NCBI GenBank assembly: GCA_041619555.1
Contig: JBFKDQ010000006.1
Span: forward strand, 1 to 64,000
DNA from: Oceanococcus sp041619555
Lineage (GTDB): Bacteria; Pseudomonadota; Gammaproteobacteria; Nevskiales; Oceanococcaceae
Reading direction: 5' to 3'
DNA length: 64,000 bases
Shown: one piece after another, positions 1-8,000 of the stretch
How positions within the stretch are numbered: position 1 is the stretch's first letter
How the letters are laid out: each line of letters opens with the position of its first letter
The notes under the pieces: model-generated
What the model was told of the DNA's origin: nothing
Seen by the model: the letters and a program-made list of their open reading frames with translations, nothing else
The model's database searches: none
Made by a program: the position numbers and the translations under genes

Positions 1-840
1 ACCGCCGAACTGAAGCTGGAGAATGAAATCAAGGCCCGCGAAGAGCAGGAGCGGGTGGTGGCCGCCGCCAATCTGCGGATCAAGAATGCGCTCGATGGCG
101 TGACCACGAATGTGATGATCGCGGACAACAACCGCAACATCATCTATATGAATGAGTCGATCAAGGAGATGTTGCAGACGGCGGAAAAGGACATCCAGAA
201 GGATCTTCCCGACTTCCGTGTCCAAGAACTCGATGGCGCCTGCATTGATGCCTTCCACAAGAATCCCAAGCATCAGATGGGCATGCTTGAAGCGCTCAAG
301 CAGGCGCACCGGACCGAAATCCAGCTCGGCGGGCGCACCTTTGGTTTGATCGCAAGTCCGGTGGTGGATGCTGATGGCGAACGTCTGGGTACGGTGGTGG
401 AATGGAAGGACCGCACCGCCGAACTGAAACTGGAGAACGAGCTCAAGGCCAAGGCGCTCGAGGAGCGCCGGATCGCGGCGGAGAATCTGCGTATCCGCAA
501 CGCCCTGGAGAACGTGAGCGGCAACGTCATGATCGCGGACAAGGACCGCAAGATCGTCTTCATGAACAAGGCGGTGACGGACATGATGCGGGGGCGGCAG
601 GCCGAATTGAGAAAGGATCTACCGAATTTCGATGCGGAACGCCTGATCGGCGCGACGATCGACGAATTCCACAAAAATCCTTCCCATCAGATGCGTCTGC
701 TGGAATCCCTCAAGGATGCCTATCGGACCCAGATCACGGTGGCCGGTTTGCATTTCGGTCTGACCGCCAACCCGATCATCGATGAGCAGGGACAGCGGGT
801 TGGCACCGTCGTCGAATGGATGGATCGGACCGCCGAGGTC
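1..840 (+). repeat. Tandem PAS-linker repeat, 414-bp period
   Basis: The codons for T-A-E-(L/V) at the start of the inter-PAS linker recur at nt 1, 415 and 829, giving an exact 414-bp (138-residue) period. The two complete copies encode clearly related but diverged modules (for example N-V-M-I-A-D and D-E/A-F-H-K-N-P in both). Because the window opens exactly at the end of another module, at least one more PAS copy probably lies upstream. Confidence 0.85.
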
Positions 841-2082
841 GCGGTCGAGAAGGAGATCGGACAGATCGTTGAAGCCTCGGCACGCGGCGTCTTCGATGAT
901 CGGGTGTCGCTGGATGGCAAGCACGGCTTCTTCGAAAATCTGGCCAAGGGTATCAATGCCCTGCTCGATACCTGTCAGGTTGGGTTCAATGACGTGATCC
1001 GGGTGCTCAGTGCCTTGGCCCAGGGTGATCTGACGCAGAAAATTGAAGCCGAATACGAAGGCACTTTTGCCGAACTGAAGGACAATCTGAACGACACGAT
1101 CGAGGCCCTGACCGACATGGTCGTCGGCATCAAGCGATCGTCCGAAGACATCAATTCGGCGGCCAGCGATGTTTCCGCCGGGGCCGAGGATCTGTCCAGC
1201 CGCACCGAGGAGCAGGCTTCCAGCCTGGAAGAAACGGCTTCCAGCATGGAAGAGCTGACCTCGACCGTGAAGCAGAATGCGGACAATGCCAAGCAGGCCA
1301 ATCAGCTGGCGATCGGCGCCTCCGATGTGGCGACCAAGGGCGGCCAGGTGGTCGGTCAGGTGGTGACCCGGATGTCGGAAATCACCGATGCCTCGAAGAA
1401 AATCGAGGACATCATCAGCGTGATTGAAGGCATTGCATTCCAGACCAATATTCTCGCCCTGAATGCGGCGGTGGAAGCCGCCAGGGCCGGGGAGCAGGGT
1501 CGTGGATTCGCGGTTGTGGCCAGCGAGGTGCGCTCGCTCGCGCAGCGTTCCTCGGGTGCGGCGAAGGAAATCAAGTCGCTGATTTCCGACTCGGTAGAGC
1601 GGATTGAGGACGGCTCCAAGCTGGTGGGGCAGGCGGGCAAAACGATGGAGGAAATCGTCACATCCGTGAAGCGGGTGACCGACATCATGGCGGAAATTTC
1701 CGCGGCTTCGCAGGAGCAGTCCAGCGGGATCGAGCAGGTCAATCAGACCATCTCGCAGATGGACGAGGCCACGCAGCAGAACGCGGCACTGGTCGAAGAG
1801 TCATCGGCGTCAGCGCGTTCATTGCTGGACCAGGGCGCGGAACTGGTCCGTTCGGTGTCCCGCTTCCGGCTGTCCGACGCGATGCAGACCGACGAACCGA
1901 TCGTGGTCGGTTCGGCCGCCCGCTCGGCCGCGAGACGCCCGGAGATGCCCAAGGCAAGACCGGCAGCGAAGGCGCCGCCACCGCGCGGCAAGAGCGCCGC
2001 AAAGCCTGCTCATGCCGCGCCGCTGAAGACGGTGACCTTGCCGAAGTCCGGAGATGACAGTGAGCACTGGGCGGAGTTCTGA
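1..2082 (+). CDS. Methyl-accepting chemotaxis protein with tandem PAS modules (5' end outside window)
   Basis: Chemoreceptor that passes a sensory signal to the CheA/CheW kinase complex. The frame is open from base 1, so the N-terminus lies outside the window. The visible part has two complete PAS modules (about nt 60-414 and 470-828), each ending in a V-E-W-x-D-R-T-A-E linker, then a HAMP-like stretch (about nt 850-1110) and the receptor signalling domain, whose hairpin tip is at about nt 1410-1540 (A-F-Q-T-N-I-L-A-L-N-A-A-V-E-A-A-R-A-G-E). No membrane segment is visible in this part. The last residues are E-H-W-A-E-F, which fits the xWxxF tether that docks CheR and CheB on receptors, and cheR, cheD and cheB follow directly. 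An Ala/Pro/Lys-rich flexible linker (about nt 1900-2040) separates tether from signalling domain. Confidence 0.95.
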   Translation, partial: TAELKLENEIKAREEQERVVAAANLRIKNALDGVTTNVMIADNNRNIIYMNESIKEMLQTAEKDIQKDLPDFRVQELDGACIDAFHKNPKHQMGMLEALKQAHRTEIQLGGRTFGLIASPVVDADGERLGTVVEWKDRTAELKLENELKAKALEERRIAAENLRIRNALENVSGNVMIADKDRKIVFMNKAVTDMMRGRQAELRKDLPNFDAERLIGATIDEFHKNPSHQMRLLESLKDAYRTQITVAGLHFGLTANPIIDEQGQRVGTVVEWMDRTAEVAVEKEIGQIVEASARGVFDDRVSLDGKHGFFENLAKGINALLDTCQVGFNDVIRVLSALAQGDLTQKIEAEYEGTFAELKDNLNDTIEALTDMVVGIKRSSEDINSAASDVSAGAEDLSSRTEEQASSLEETASSMEELTSTVKQNADNAKQANQLAIGASDVATKGGQVVGQVVTRMSEITDASKKIEDIISVIEGIAFQTNILALNAAVEAARAGEQGRGFAVVASEVRSLAQRSSGAAKEIKSLISDSVERIEDGSKLVGQAGKTMEEIVTSVKRVTDIMAEISAASQEQSSGIEQVNQTISQMDEATQQNAALVEESSASARSLLDQGAELVRSVSRFRLSDAMQTDEPIVVGSAARSAARRPEMPKARPAAKAPPPRGKSAAKPAHAAPLKTVTLPKSGDDSEHWAEF

Positions 2083-2207
2083 GCGTCCTGATGCGGACCG
2101 GCCGCAGGGCCGGTCCGCCGTGGTCAATCTGCCTTGTCCCGAGGAGGTCAATGGTGCTCGCTTGGGACCGTGGCTGCGATATCTGGGCCTGGTGGGCTCC
2201 GGTTTAG

Positions 2208-3050
2208 GTGGTTTCGACTGTGGGAATCAGCATGAGCAATGTCGGCCAACTCAGCGACAATGATTTCGGCAAGGTCCGACGCCTGATCTATGACCGGGTC
2301 GGAATCAAGCTGGGAGACAGCAAGCGGGCCATGGTGGTCAGCCGTCTGACCCGGCGTCTGCGCGAACTCAATCTGCAGAGCTTTCCGGAGTACCTGGATC
2401 AGCTCAACGATCCGATCGCCAATGAGTGGCAGTACTTCACCAATGCCCTGACCACGAATCTGACCTCTTTCTTTCGTGAGTCGCATCATTTCGACATTCT
2501 CGCCGATCACCTGCGGGCGCACCGGTCCAAGCCGAGATACAGGATCTGGTGTGCGGCCGCCTCCACCGGAGAGGAGCCTTACTCCATCGCCATGGTGGTC
2601 GATGAGGTGGGCGCGCAGGGCCCGAAAGAGGTGGAAATCCTGGCCAGTGACGTGGATACCAATGTCCTGCAGCAGGCGGCGCGCGGAATCTATGCGAATG
2701 AGCGCATCGCGCAGCTGAGTAGCGCCCGGCTACGGCGGTTCTTCCTGCAGGGCGTGGGGCCGCATCAAGGCTTCTGCCGGGTCAAGCCGGCGCTTGCGCG
2801 GCGCGTCCGTTTCGCCGAGATCAATTTGCTGGATCAGCGCTGGCCGGTGGCCGATACGCTGGACGTGATTTTCTGCCGCAACGTGATGATCTATTTCGAC
2901 AAGGAAACCCAGCGTCGGCTGATTGCCCATTTTGTCCGCCATATGCATGCCGACTCCCTGTTCATCTCTGGCCATTCGGAAAGCCTGTACCACTGCGCCG
3001 ATCTGCTGCGTTCGCTGGGGCGCACGGTTTATCAACGGCTTGAGTCATGA
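2208..3050 (+). CDS. cheR: Chemotaxis protein methyltransferase CheR
   Basis: Transfers methyl groups from S-adenosylmethionine to receptor glutamates during adaptation. The N-terminal helical domain carries N-L-T-S-F-F-R-E (about residues 84-91). The SAM-binding domain has A-A-S-T-G-E-E-P-Y-S (117-126) and F-C-R-N-V-M-I-Y-F-D (222-231). Length (280 aa) is normal for the family. The start is uncertain: GTG at 2208, GTG at 2220 and ATG at 2232 are all in frame and none has a strong SD. The stop overlaps the cheD start (ATGA), so translation is probably coupled. Confidence 0.95.
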   Translation: MVSTVGISMSNVGQLSDNDFGKVRRLIYDRVGIKLGDSKRAMVVSRLTRRLRELNLQSFPEYLDQLNDPIANEWQYFTNALTTNLTSFFRESHHFDILADHLRAHRSKPRYRIWCAAASTGEEPYSIAMVVDEVGAQGPKEVEILASDVDTNVLQQAARGIYANERIAQLSSARLRRFFLQGVGPHQGFCRVKPALARRVRFAEINLLDQRWPVADTLDVIFCRNVMIYFDKETQRRLIAHFVRHMHADSLFISGHSESLYHCADLLRSLGRTVYQRLES

Positions 3051-3685
3051 TCGCGCGGCCGCAGAAAAAGGCGGATTATCCGTCGCGCCAACGGCAGATC
3101 GAAGGCCTGGGTACCGCCCACTTCGAGTACCAGGACCGGCATTTCCAGACGCGTTCGATCAAGCTGCTGCCTGGCGAATATTTCGCCTCCGGGGAGGATG
3201 TGATGATGGTGACCCTGCTGGGATCCTGCGTCGCTGCCTGCATTCGTGACCCCGAGCGCCAGATCGGTGGCATGAATCATTTTCTGCTGCCGCACGCGCG
3301 CGGCCACGACCAGAATGCCGCCGCCCGTTACGGCAGTTTTGCGATGGAGTTGCTGATCAATGCCCTGCTCAAGCTCGGCGCCCGTCGCACGGCCCTCGTG
3401 GCCAAGGTCTTCGGTGGCGCCAATGTGGTGCGCTGCATGACCAGCAGCACGGTGGGCAGCGACAATGCCGGGTTCGTGCTGGATTACCTGCAGCGCGAAA
3501 GAATTCAGTTGCTGGCTTCGGATCTGGGCGGCAATCGGCCACGGCGGGTCCACTATTTCCCGCATACCGGGCAGGCAATGCTGCGCTTCCTGCCGGCAAC
3601 GGAGGCGCTGGAAGTCAGCCGCGCAGAAGAGTCGCTGGAGTCCGAGGTGGCTCAGGTGGGCGGCGATATCGAGCTGTTCTCATGA
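3047..3685 (+). CDS. cheD: Chemoreceptor glutamine deamidase CheD
   Basis: Deamidates receptor glutamines to glutamates so they can be methylated. The catalytic Cys lies in L-G-S-C-V-A-A-C (Cys61) and the catalytic His in G-G-M-N-H-F-L-L-P (His78), both as expected for the family. At 212 aa it is slightly long because of an N-terminal extension. It overlaps cheR and cheB by 4 bp each (ATGA), so the three adaptation enzymes are translationally coupled. Confidence 0.95.
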   Translation: MIARPQKKADYPSRQRQIEGLGTAHFEYQDRHFQTRSIKLLPGEYFASGEDVMMVTLLGSCVAACIRDPERQIGGMNHFLLPHARGHDQNAAARYGSFAMELLINALLKLGARRTALVAKVFGGANVVRCMTSSTVGSDNAGFVLDYLQRERIQLLASDLGGNRPRRVHYFPHTGQAMLRFLPATEALEVSRAEESLESEVAQVGGDIELFS

Positions 3686-4746
3686 AGCCGGTGCGCGTGC
3701 TGATTGTCGATGACTCGGCGCTGGTGCGGCAGCTGCTGACCGATATCCTGTCGGCCGATGCCGGCATCGAAGTCGTCGGGACGGCGGCCGACCCTTACAT
3801 TGCAAGAGAGAAGATCAAGCAGCTGAGTCCGGATGTGCTCACCCTGGATGTGGAGATGCCGCGCATGGACGGGCTGAAGTTCCTGGAAAATCTGATGCGC
3901 CTGCGTCCGATGCCGGTGGTGATGGTGTCGTCGCTGACCCAGAAGGGCGCTGAAATCACCTTCCAGGCGCTGGCGCTGGGGGCGGTGGATTTCGTCGCCA
4001 AACCCACCCTTGGCGTGGCTTCCGGTCTGGAAGACAATGCCCGAGAACTGGTCGAGAAAGTCAAAAGCGCGGCGCGCAGTCGGCCGCGGGTGACCCAGGC
4101 CGTCGTCGTGGAGCGCGCACCACGCCCCGCGGCCCTGCGCTTCGAGACCACCGATCGCCTGATCGCCATCGGGGCCTCGACCGGGGGCACGGAAGCCATT
4201 CGTGCGGTGCTGGAGAGCCTGTCGGCCGACACCGCCGGAATCGTCATCGCCCAGCATATTCCCGAAGCGTTCAGTCGGCCTTTTGCCGCCCGTCTGAACA
4301 ATCATTCCGCGCTGTCGGTCTGCGAGGCCGAGGATGGTCAGGAAATCCGCCCCGGGCATGCGTATGTGGCGCCGGGAGATGACCATCTCGAAGTGCGGCG
4401 CAGCGGTGCCCGCTGGATCTGTCGCACCCACAAGGGCGAGCCGGTCAACCGTCATCGGCCCAGCGTGGATGTGCTGTTCGATTCCGTCGCGCAGAGCTGT
4501 GGCACCAATGCCTGCGGGATTCTGCTGACCGGCATGGGCGATGACGGCGCGCGGGGCCTGAAGCATCTGTACGACGAAGGCTGTTTCACGCTGGCCCAGG
4601 ATGAATCGAGCAGCGTGGTCTGGGGAATGCCCGGAGCCGCGTTCAAGCTGGGTGCGGTCTGTCAGCTTGTGCCGCTGGCGGACGTGCCAGGACTGATTCA
4701 GCGTTTCGGCCGTGAAGGCTCAAGAATGCGTGCGTTATGCCGATAG
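3682..4746 (+). CDS. cheB: Chemotaxis response regulator, protein-glutamate methylesterase CheB
   Basis: Removes receptor methyl groups when phosphorylated by CheA. The N-terminal receiver domain has D10-D11, the phosphoacceptor Asp56 (T-L-D-V-E-M-P) and Lys107 of A-K-P. The C-terminal esterase carries the catalytic triad Ser166 (I-G-A-S-T-G-G), His192 (A-Q-H-I-P) and Asp287 (G-M-G-D-D-G). Length 354 aa is typical. It overlaps cheD by ATGA; the second receptor gene follows after 24 bp. Confidence 0.97.
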   Translation: MKPVRVLIVDDSALVRQLLTDILSADAGIEVVGTAADPYIAREKIKQLSPDVLTLDVEMPRMDGLKFLENLMRLRPMPVVMVSSLTQKGAEITFQALALGAVDFVAKPTLGVASGLEDNARELVEKVKSAARSRPRVTQAVVVERAPRPAALRFETTDRLIAIGASTGGTEAIRAVLESLSADTAGIVIAQHIPEAFSRPFAARLNNHSALSVCEAEDGQEIRPGHAYVAPGDDHLEVRRSGARWICRTHKGEPVNRHRPSVDVLFDSVAQSCGTNACGILLTGMGDDGARGLKHLYDEGCFTLAQDESSSVVWGMPGAAFKLGAVCQLVPLADVPGLIQRFGREGSRMRALCR

Positions 4747-4770
4747 AAACCAACTGGAGATGGAGTCGCC

Positions 4771-5967
4771 ATGTTAAAAGCTGAGTTCAAACCCCTGGCC
4801 TTTCCGCTACTGGTGACTTGCGCCCAGTTGGTGAGCGTGATGGCGCCGGTGCATGCGAGTTTGCAATGGGGGATGGTGGCCGCAACGGTTCTGGCCTGGG
4901 GGTATTTCCTGTGGTCGATTCATCTGAACCGGATTCACCTGCACTATGCCGGTGACGTCGACCTGGATCCGGAAGTCCAGCACTACAAGCATCTGCTGGA
5001 GGATGTGCAGGCGATGGCGCAGCAGGAAATCGCGGCCCTGCGATCGGAGATGCAGCGGGTGCATGATCTGGTCGATGAGGCGGTGCGCGACATCGGCGGC
5101 AGCTTCGACGAGATCCAGCAGCACTCCGCGACCCAGGAAGCCGAAATGCGGCGGATTGTCGAAGAGGGCGATGACAGCGGCGCCCTGGATCTGCGCGGAT
5201 TCACCTCACGGGCTGGCGATCTGATGGGGCAACTGGTCGGTGTGCTGGCCGAGGAGAGTCAGCAGAGCGCGCAGAATGTGGATCGCATCGATGTGATGGC
5301 GAGCCATCTCGATGCCATTTTCGAATTGCTCGAAGACGTCAAATCGATTGCCGACCAGACCAACCTGCTGGCCCTGAATGCGGCCATTGAGGCCGCGCGT
5401 GCCGGTGACGCGGGGCGCGGTTTCGCGGTGGTTGCCGAGGAGGTCAGGAGCCTGTCGGAGCGTTCGACCAGCTTCAATGACCAGATTCGCAAGCGGGTGC
5501 ACGATTCCCGCGAATCGATGGCCAAGGTGCGGGCGGCGGTGAAAGAGATGGCAGCGCGCGACATGGCCGCGAGCGAGGAGGCCCGAATCAAGGTGCAAAA
5601 CCTCACCGGTCAGTCGGAAGGGATCAATCATGCGCTGGCCCAGGGCATCGGCCAGGTGTCTGCCTGCGGAGAGCGAATCGCCGCAGCCGTGAACAAGGCC
5701 GTGCGCTCTCTGCAGTTCGGCGACATCACCACCCAGGCCGTGCGTGCCGCTTACGCCCATCTGGATCGTCTGAATGATATGGGACAAGAGGCCGGCGCGC
5801 TGCGTCAAGGTTTGCCCCGGCAGGGCAAGCCGCTGACACCGTCGCATCAGGCGCAGCTGTCGCAGGCGCGGGAAAGGCTGCAGCCCAAGCAGCAATCCTG
5901 GCAGCAGCAGCCGCACAAGCCGGTGGAGCAGGTTTCGATGGACTCGGGTTCGGTCGAGCTGTTCTGA
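4771..5967 (+). CDS. Short membrane chemoreceptor-like protein without periplasmic sensor
   Basis: Two hydrophobic segments (about residues 9-27 and 31-52) are separated by only a few residues, so there is essentially no periplasmic domain. A cytoplasmic coiled coil follows, then a receptor hairpin tip (D-Q-T-N-L-L-A-L-N-A-A-I-E-A-A-R-A-G, about residues 193-210) and G-R-G-F-A-V-V-A-E-E-V. No HAMP or PAS domain is visible, and the C-terminus (S-V-E-L-F) lacks the W of a CheR tether. A Q-F-G-D-I-T-T-Q segment near residue 315 resembles a motif in other short receptors. Its place after cheB suggests a signal-integration or array role; the input is unknown. Confidence 0.85.
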   Translation: MLKAEFKPLAFPLLVTCAQLVSVMAPVHASLQWGMVAATVLAWGYFLWSIHLNRIHLHYAGDVDLDPEVQHYKHLLEDVQAMAQQEIAALRSEMQRVHDLVDEAVRDIGGSFDEIQQHSATQEAEMRRIVEEGDDSGALDLRGFTSRAGDLMGQLVGVLAEESQQSAQNVDRIDVMASHLDAIFELLEDVKSIADQTNLLALNAAIEAARAGDAGRGFAVVAEEVRSLSERSTSFNDQIRKRVHDSRESMAKVRAAVKEMAARDMAASEEARIKVQNLTGQSEGINHALAQGIGQVSACGERIAAAVNKAVRSLQFGDITTQAVRAAYAHLDRLNDMGQEAGALRQGLPRQGKPLTPSHQAQLSQARERLQPKQQSWQQQPHKPVEQVSMDSGSVELF

Positions 5968-6032
5968 CGCACGGCGCATGGTGGCCGCCCCTGATTTCCG
6001 CCGGTTCCACGCCCTGAAAGGCTGAATCGGAC

Positions 6033-6069
6033 TATAATCGCTTACTTTCGAGCCCCTCGCAGAGGGGTT
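6033..6069 (+). promoter_or_regulatory. Candidate pcnB promoter -10 and leader hairpin
   Basis: A perfect TATAAT lies at 6033-6038, but no good -35 is present 16-18 bp upstream. Just beyond the expected transcription start there is a short hairpin (6051-6058 with 6062-6069, loop GCA, including one G-U pair) followed by TTCTTT. It would sit at the very 5' end of the pcnB mRNA, where it could stabilise the message or act as a weak attenuator. Confidence 0.45.
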
Positions 6070-6092
6070 CTTTCGTATCGGAGAAACATTCC

Positions 6093-7418
6093 ATTAGCCA
6101 GCCAGTCAGGATCCCACGGTCCGAACACACGATTTCTCGTTCGCGATTGAGTCGCGCGGCACTGCAAACCCTGTACGGTCTTAAGGATGCAGGATTCGAA
6201 TCCTTGCTGGTCGGCGGCGGGGTGCGCGATCTGCTGGTCGGGCTCGATCCCAAAGATTTCGATGTCGCCACCAATGCCGAGCCCGAGCAGGTGCTGGAGG
6301 TGTTCCGTCGTTGTCGTCTGATCGGTCGCCGTTTCCGCCTGGCCCATGTGCGCTTCGGGCCGGAGGTGATCGAGGTCGCTACTTTTCGGGCGGCGCCCCG
6401 CACGCCGGATGAAATCGACGATTCCGATGACGAATCTTTCGATCCGGGCAACACGCATGTGCTGGACGATAGCGGACGGATTCTGCGGGACAATGTTTAC
6501 GGCAACCTCGAGCAGGATGCCTTCCGGCGAGATTTCACCATCAATGCCCTGTATTACGACATCCGTGATTTCTCGGTGGTCGACCATGTCGGTGGCATGG
6601 AAGATCTGCACGCCCGGCGTGTCCGCCTGATCGGTGATCCCGTCACCCGCTATCGGGAAGATCCGGTCAGAATGTTGCGGGCGGTGCGTTTTGCCAGCAA
6701 GCTGGATTTCAGCATTGATGCCAGCGCGGCCGAGCCGATTGCAGATCTGCGAGCATTGCTGCGCGATGTGCCTCCGGCGCGACTTTTCGATGAAAGCTTG
6801 AAGCTGTTTCTGAGCACCAAGGCGGAAGAGAACTTTGATGGCCTGCAGCGCTTCGGCCTGTTCGAGGTCATGTTTCCGGCGGTGGCAGCAGCGCTGCAGT
6901 CAGAGGAGGCCGAGTTTGCAGAGCAGCTGATCCGGCTTGCCCTGCGCAGCACTGCGGCACGTATCGAGATCGACAAGCCGGTCACCCCTGGATTCCTGTT
7001 CGCCGCCTTTTTCTGGGTGCCGGTGAGGCAGCGGGCCGCGCAGTTGGAGGCGGGCGGTCTGCCGCGGGCCGATGCGTTGAACGCAGCGGCAGACGAAATC
7101 ATGCAGCGTCAATTCGAGCACGTCGCCATCCCACGCCGTTTTTCCGGCATGCAGATCGAAATCTGGCAGATGCAGCCACGATTCGAACATCGGCGCGGCA
7201 AGCGGCCGCAAAGGCTGATGGCGCACAAGCGTTTCCGCGCCGCCTATGATTTTCTTGATTTGCGCGCCCAGGCCGGAGATGCCGACCCCGAACTGGTCCA
7301 GTGGTGGACCGAGTTTCAGGAGGTGCCAGAGAATCGGCAGGGCGAAATGGCGGCGACCGCGCCTGGCAACGGTCCGGCGCCCAAGCGCCGACGACGTCGG
7401 CGGCGCAAGCCGGGCTGA
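6093..7418 (+). CDS. pcnB: Poly(A) polymerase I, probable AUU start
   Basis: Adds 3' poly(A) tails that mark RNAs for decay. The nucleotidyltransferase core has G-G-G-V-R-D (residues 41-46) and catalytic D55/D57 (D-F-D-V), followed by R-R-D-F-T-I-N-A-L-Y and R-E-D-P-V-R-M-L-R-A-V-R-F-A. The C-terminus is very basic (R8 run), as usual for PcnB. The only conventional start, TTG at 6147, would delete the conserved I-P-R-x-x-H-x-I-S-R segment. Between the upstream stop (6015) and 6147 there is no ATG, GTG or TTG in frame. ATT at 6093 has GGAG 9 nt upstream and restores that segment. E. coli pcnB is known to initiate at AUU. folK follows after 4 bp. Confidence 0.93.
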   Translation: MSQPVRIPRSEHTISRSRLSRAALQTLYGLKDAGFESLLVGGGVRDLLVGLDPKDFDVATNAEPEQVLEVFRRCRLIGRRFRLAHVRFGPEVIEVATFRAAPRTPDEIDDSDDESFDPGNTHVLDDSGRILRDNVYGNLEQDAFRRDFTINALYYDIRDFSVVDHVGGMEDLHARRVRLIGDPVTRYREDPVRMLRAVRFASKLDFSIDASAAEPIADLRALLRDVPPARLFDESLKLFLSTKAEENFDGLQRFGLFEVMFPAVAAALQSEEAEFAEQLIRLALRSTAARIEIDKPVTPGFLFAAFFWVPVRQRAAQLEAGGLPRADALNAAADEIMQRQFEHVAIPRRFSGMQIEIWQMQPRFEHRRGKRPQRLMAHKRFRAAYDFLDLRAQAGDADPELVQWWTEFQEVPENRQGEMAATAPGNGPAPKRRRRRRRKPG

Positions 7419-7422
7419 TCGC

Positions 7423-7935
7423 ATGGGCCGGGTGCACGCGTACGTTGGCCTGGGCAGCAATCTGAGCAGCGAACTGGGGGCGCCGCCGGCGCTGTTGCGA
7501 TCGGCGCTGATGAGTCTGGCGCGGCTGCCCGATTCCGCACTGCTTGGCGTCTCGCCGTTCTATCGCAGTGCGGCCCTGACCCTGAGCCGCCATGAAAGCC
7601 AGCCGCCTTACTGCAACGCGGTGGCCATCCTGCAGACCTCTCTGGCCGCGCCCGATCTGCTGGAGGCCCTGCTGGACATCGAGCGCGTGCATGGCCGCCA
7701 GCGTCGTGCCGATGCGCGCTGGCAGCCACGGCAGCTTGATCTGGATCTGCTGCTCTATGGTCGAGGCCGGGTCAGCATGGCAGGTTTACAGGTGCCCCAT
7801 CCGGCCCTGGCCGAGCGCGTGTTCGTCTTGCAGCCGCTGGCCGATCTGGCCGCTGAGCTGTCCGTGCCGGGGCTTGGTGTGGTCGGCGCACTGCTGCGCG
7901 GCCAGGGTGAACCTGCGCTGGAAATCTGGCGCTGA
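7423..7935 (+). CDS. folK: 2-amino-4-hydroxy-6-hydroxymethyldihydropteridine diphosphokinase
   Basis: Pyrophosphorylates the pterin precursor in folate synthesis. The family N-terminus Y-V-G-L-G-S-N-L and the D-L-D-L-L-L-Y-G and V-P-H-P-x-L-x-x-R-x-F-V-L-x-P-L motifs are visible. ATG at 7423 lies 4 bp after the pcnB stop; length 170 aa is normal. The pcnB-folK-panB-panC order is common in Gammaproteobacteria and suggests one transcript. Confidence 0.95.
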   Translation: MGRVHAYVGLGSNLSSELGAPPALLRSALMSLARLPDSALLGVSPFYRSAALTLSRHESQPPYCNAVAILQTSLAAPDLLEALLDIERVHGRQRRADARWQPRQLDLDLLLYGRGRVSMAGLQVPHPALAERVFVLQPLADLAAELSVPGLGVVGALLRGQGEPALEIWR

Positions 7936-8000
7936 GGGCGCGGCCGACTCGCAAGGCCGCTTTCCATTATCATTGCAAATCTATCTACACGGCTGATTCT

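Noticed and set aside
6147..6149. TTG as the pcnB start
   Set aside because: Would remove a conserved N-terminal segment; ATT at 6093 with an SD explains the data better.
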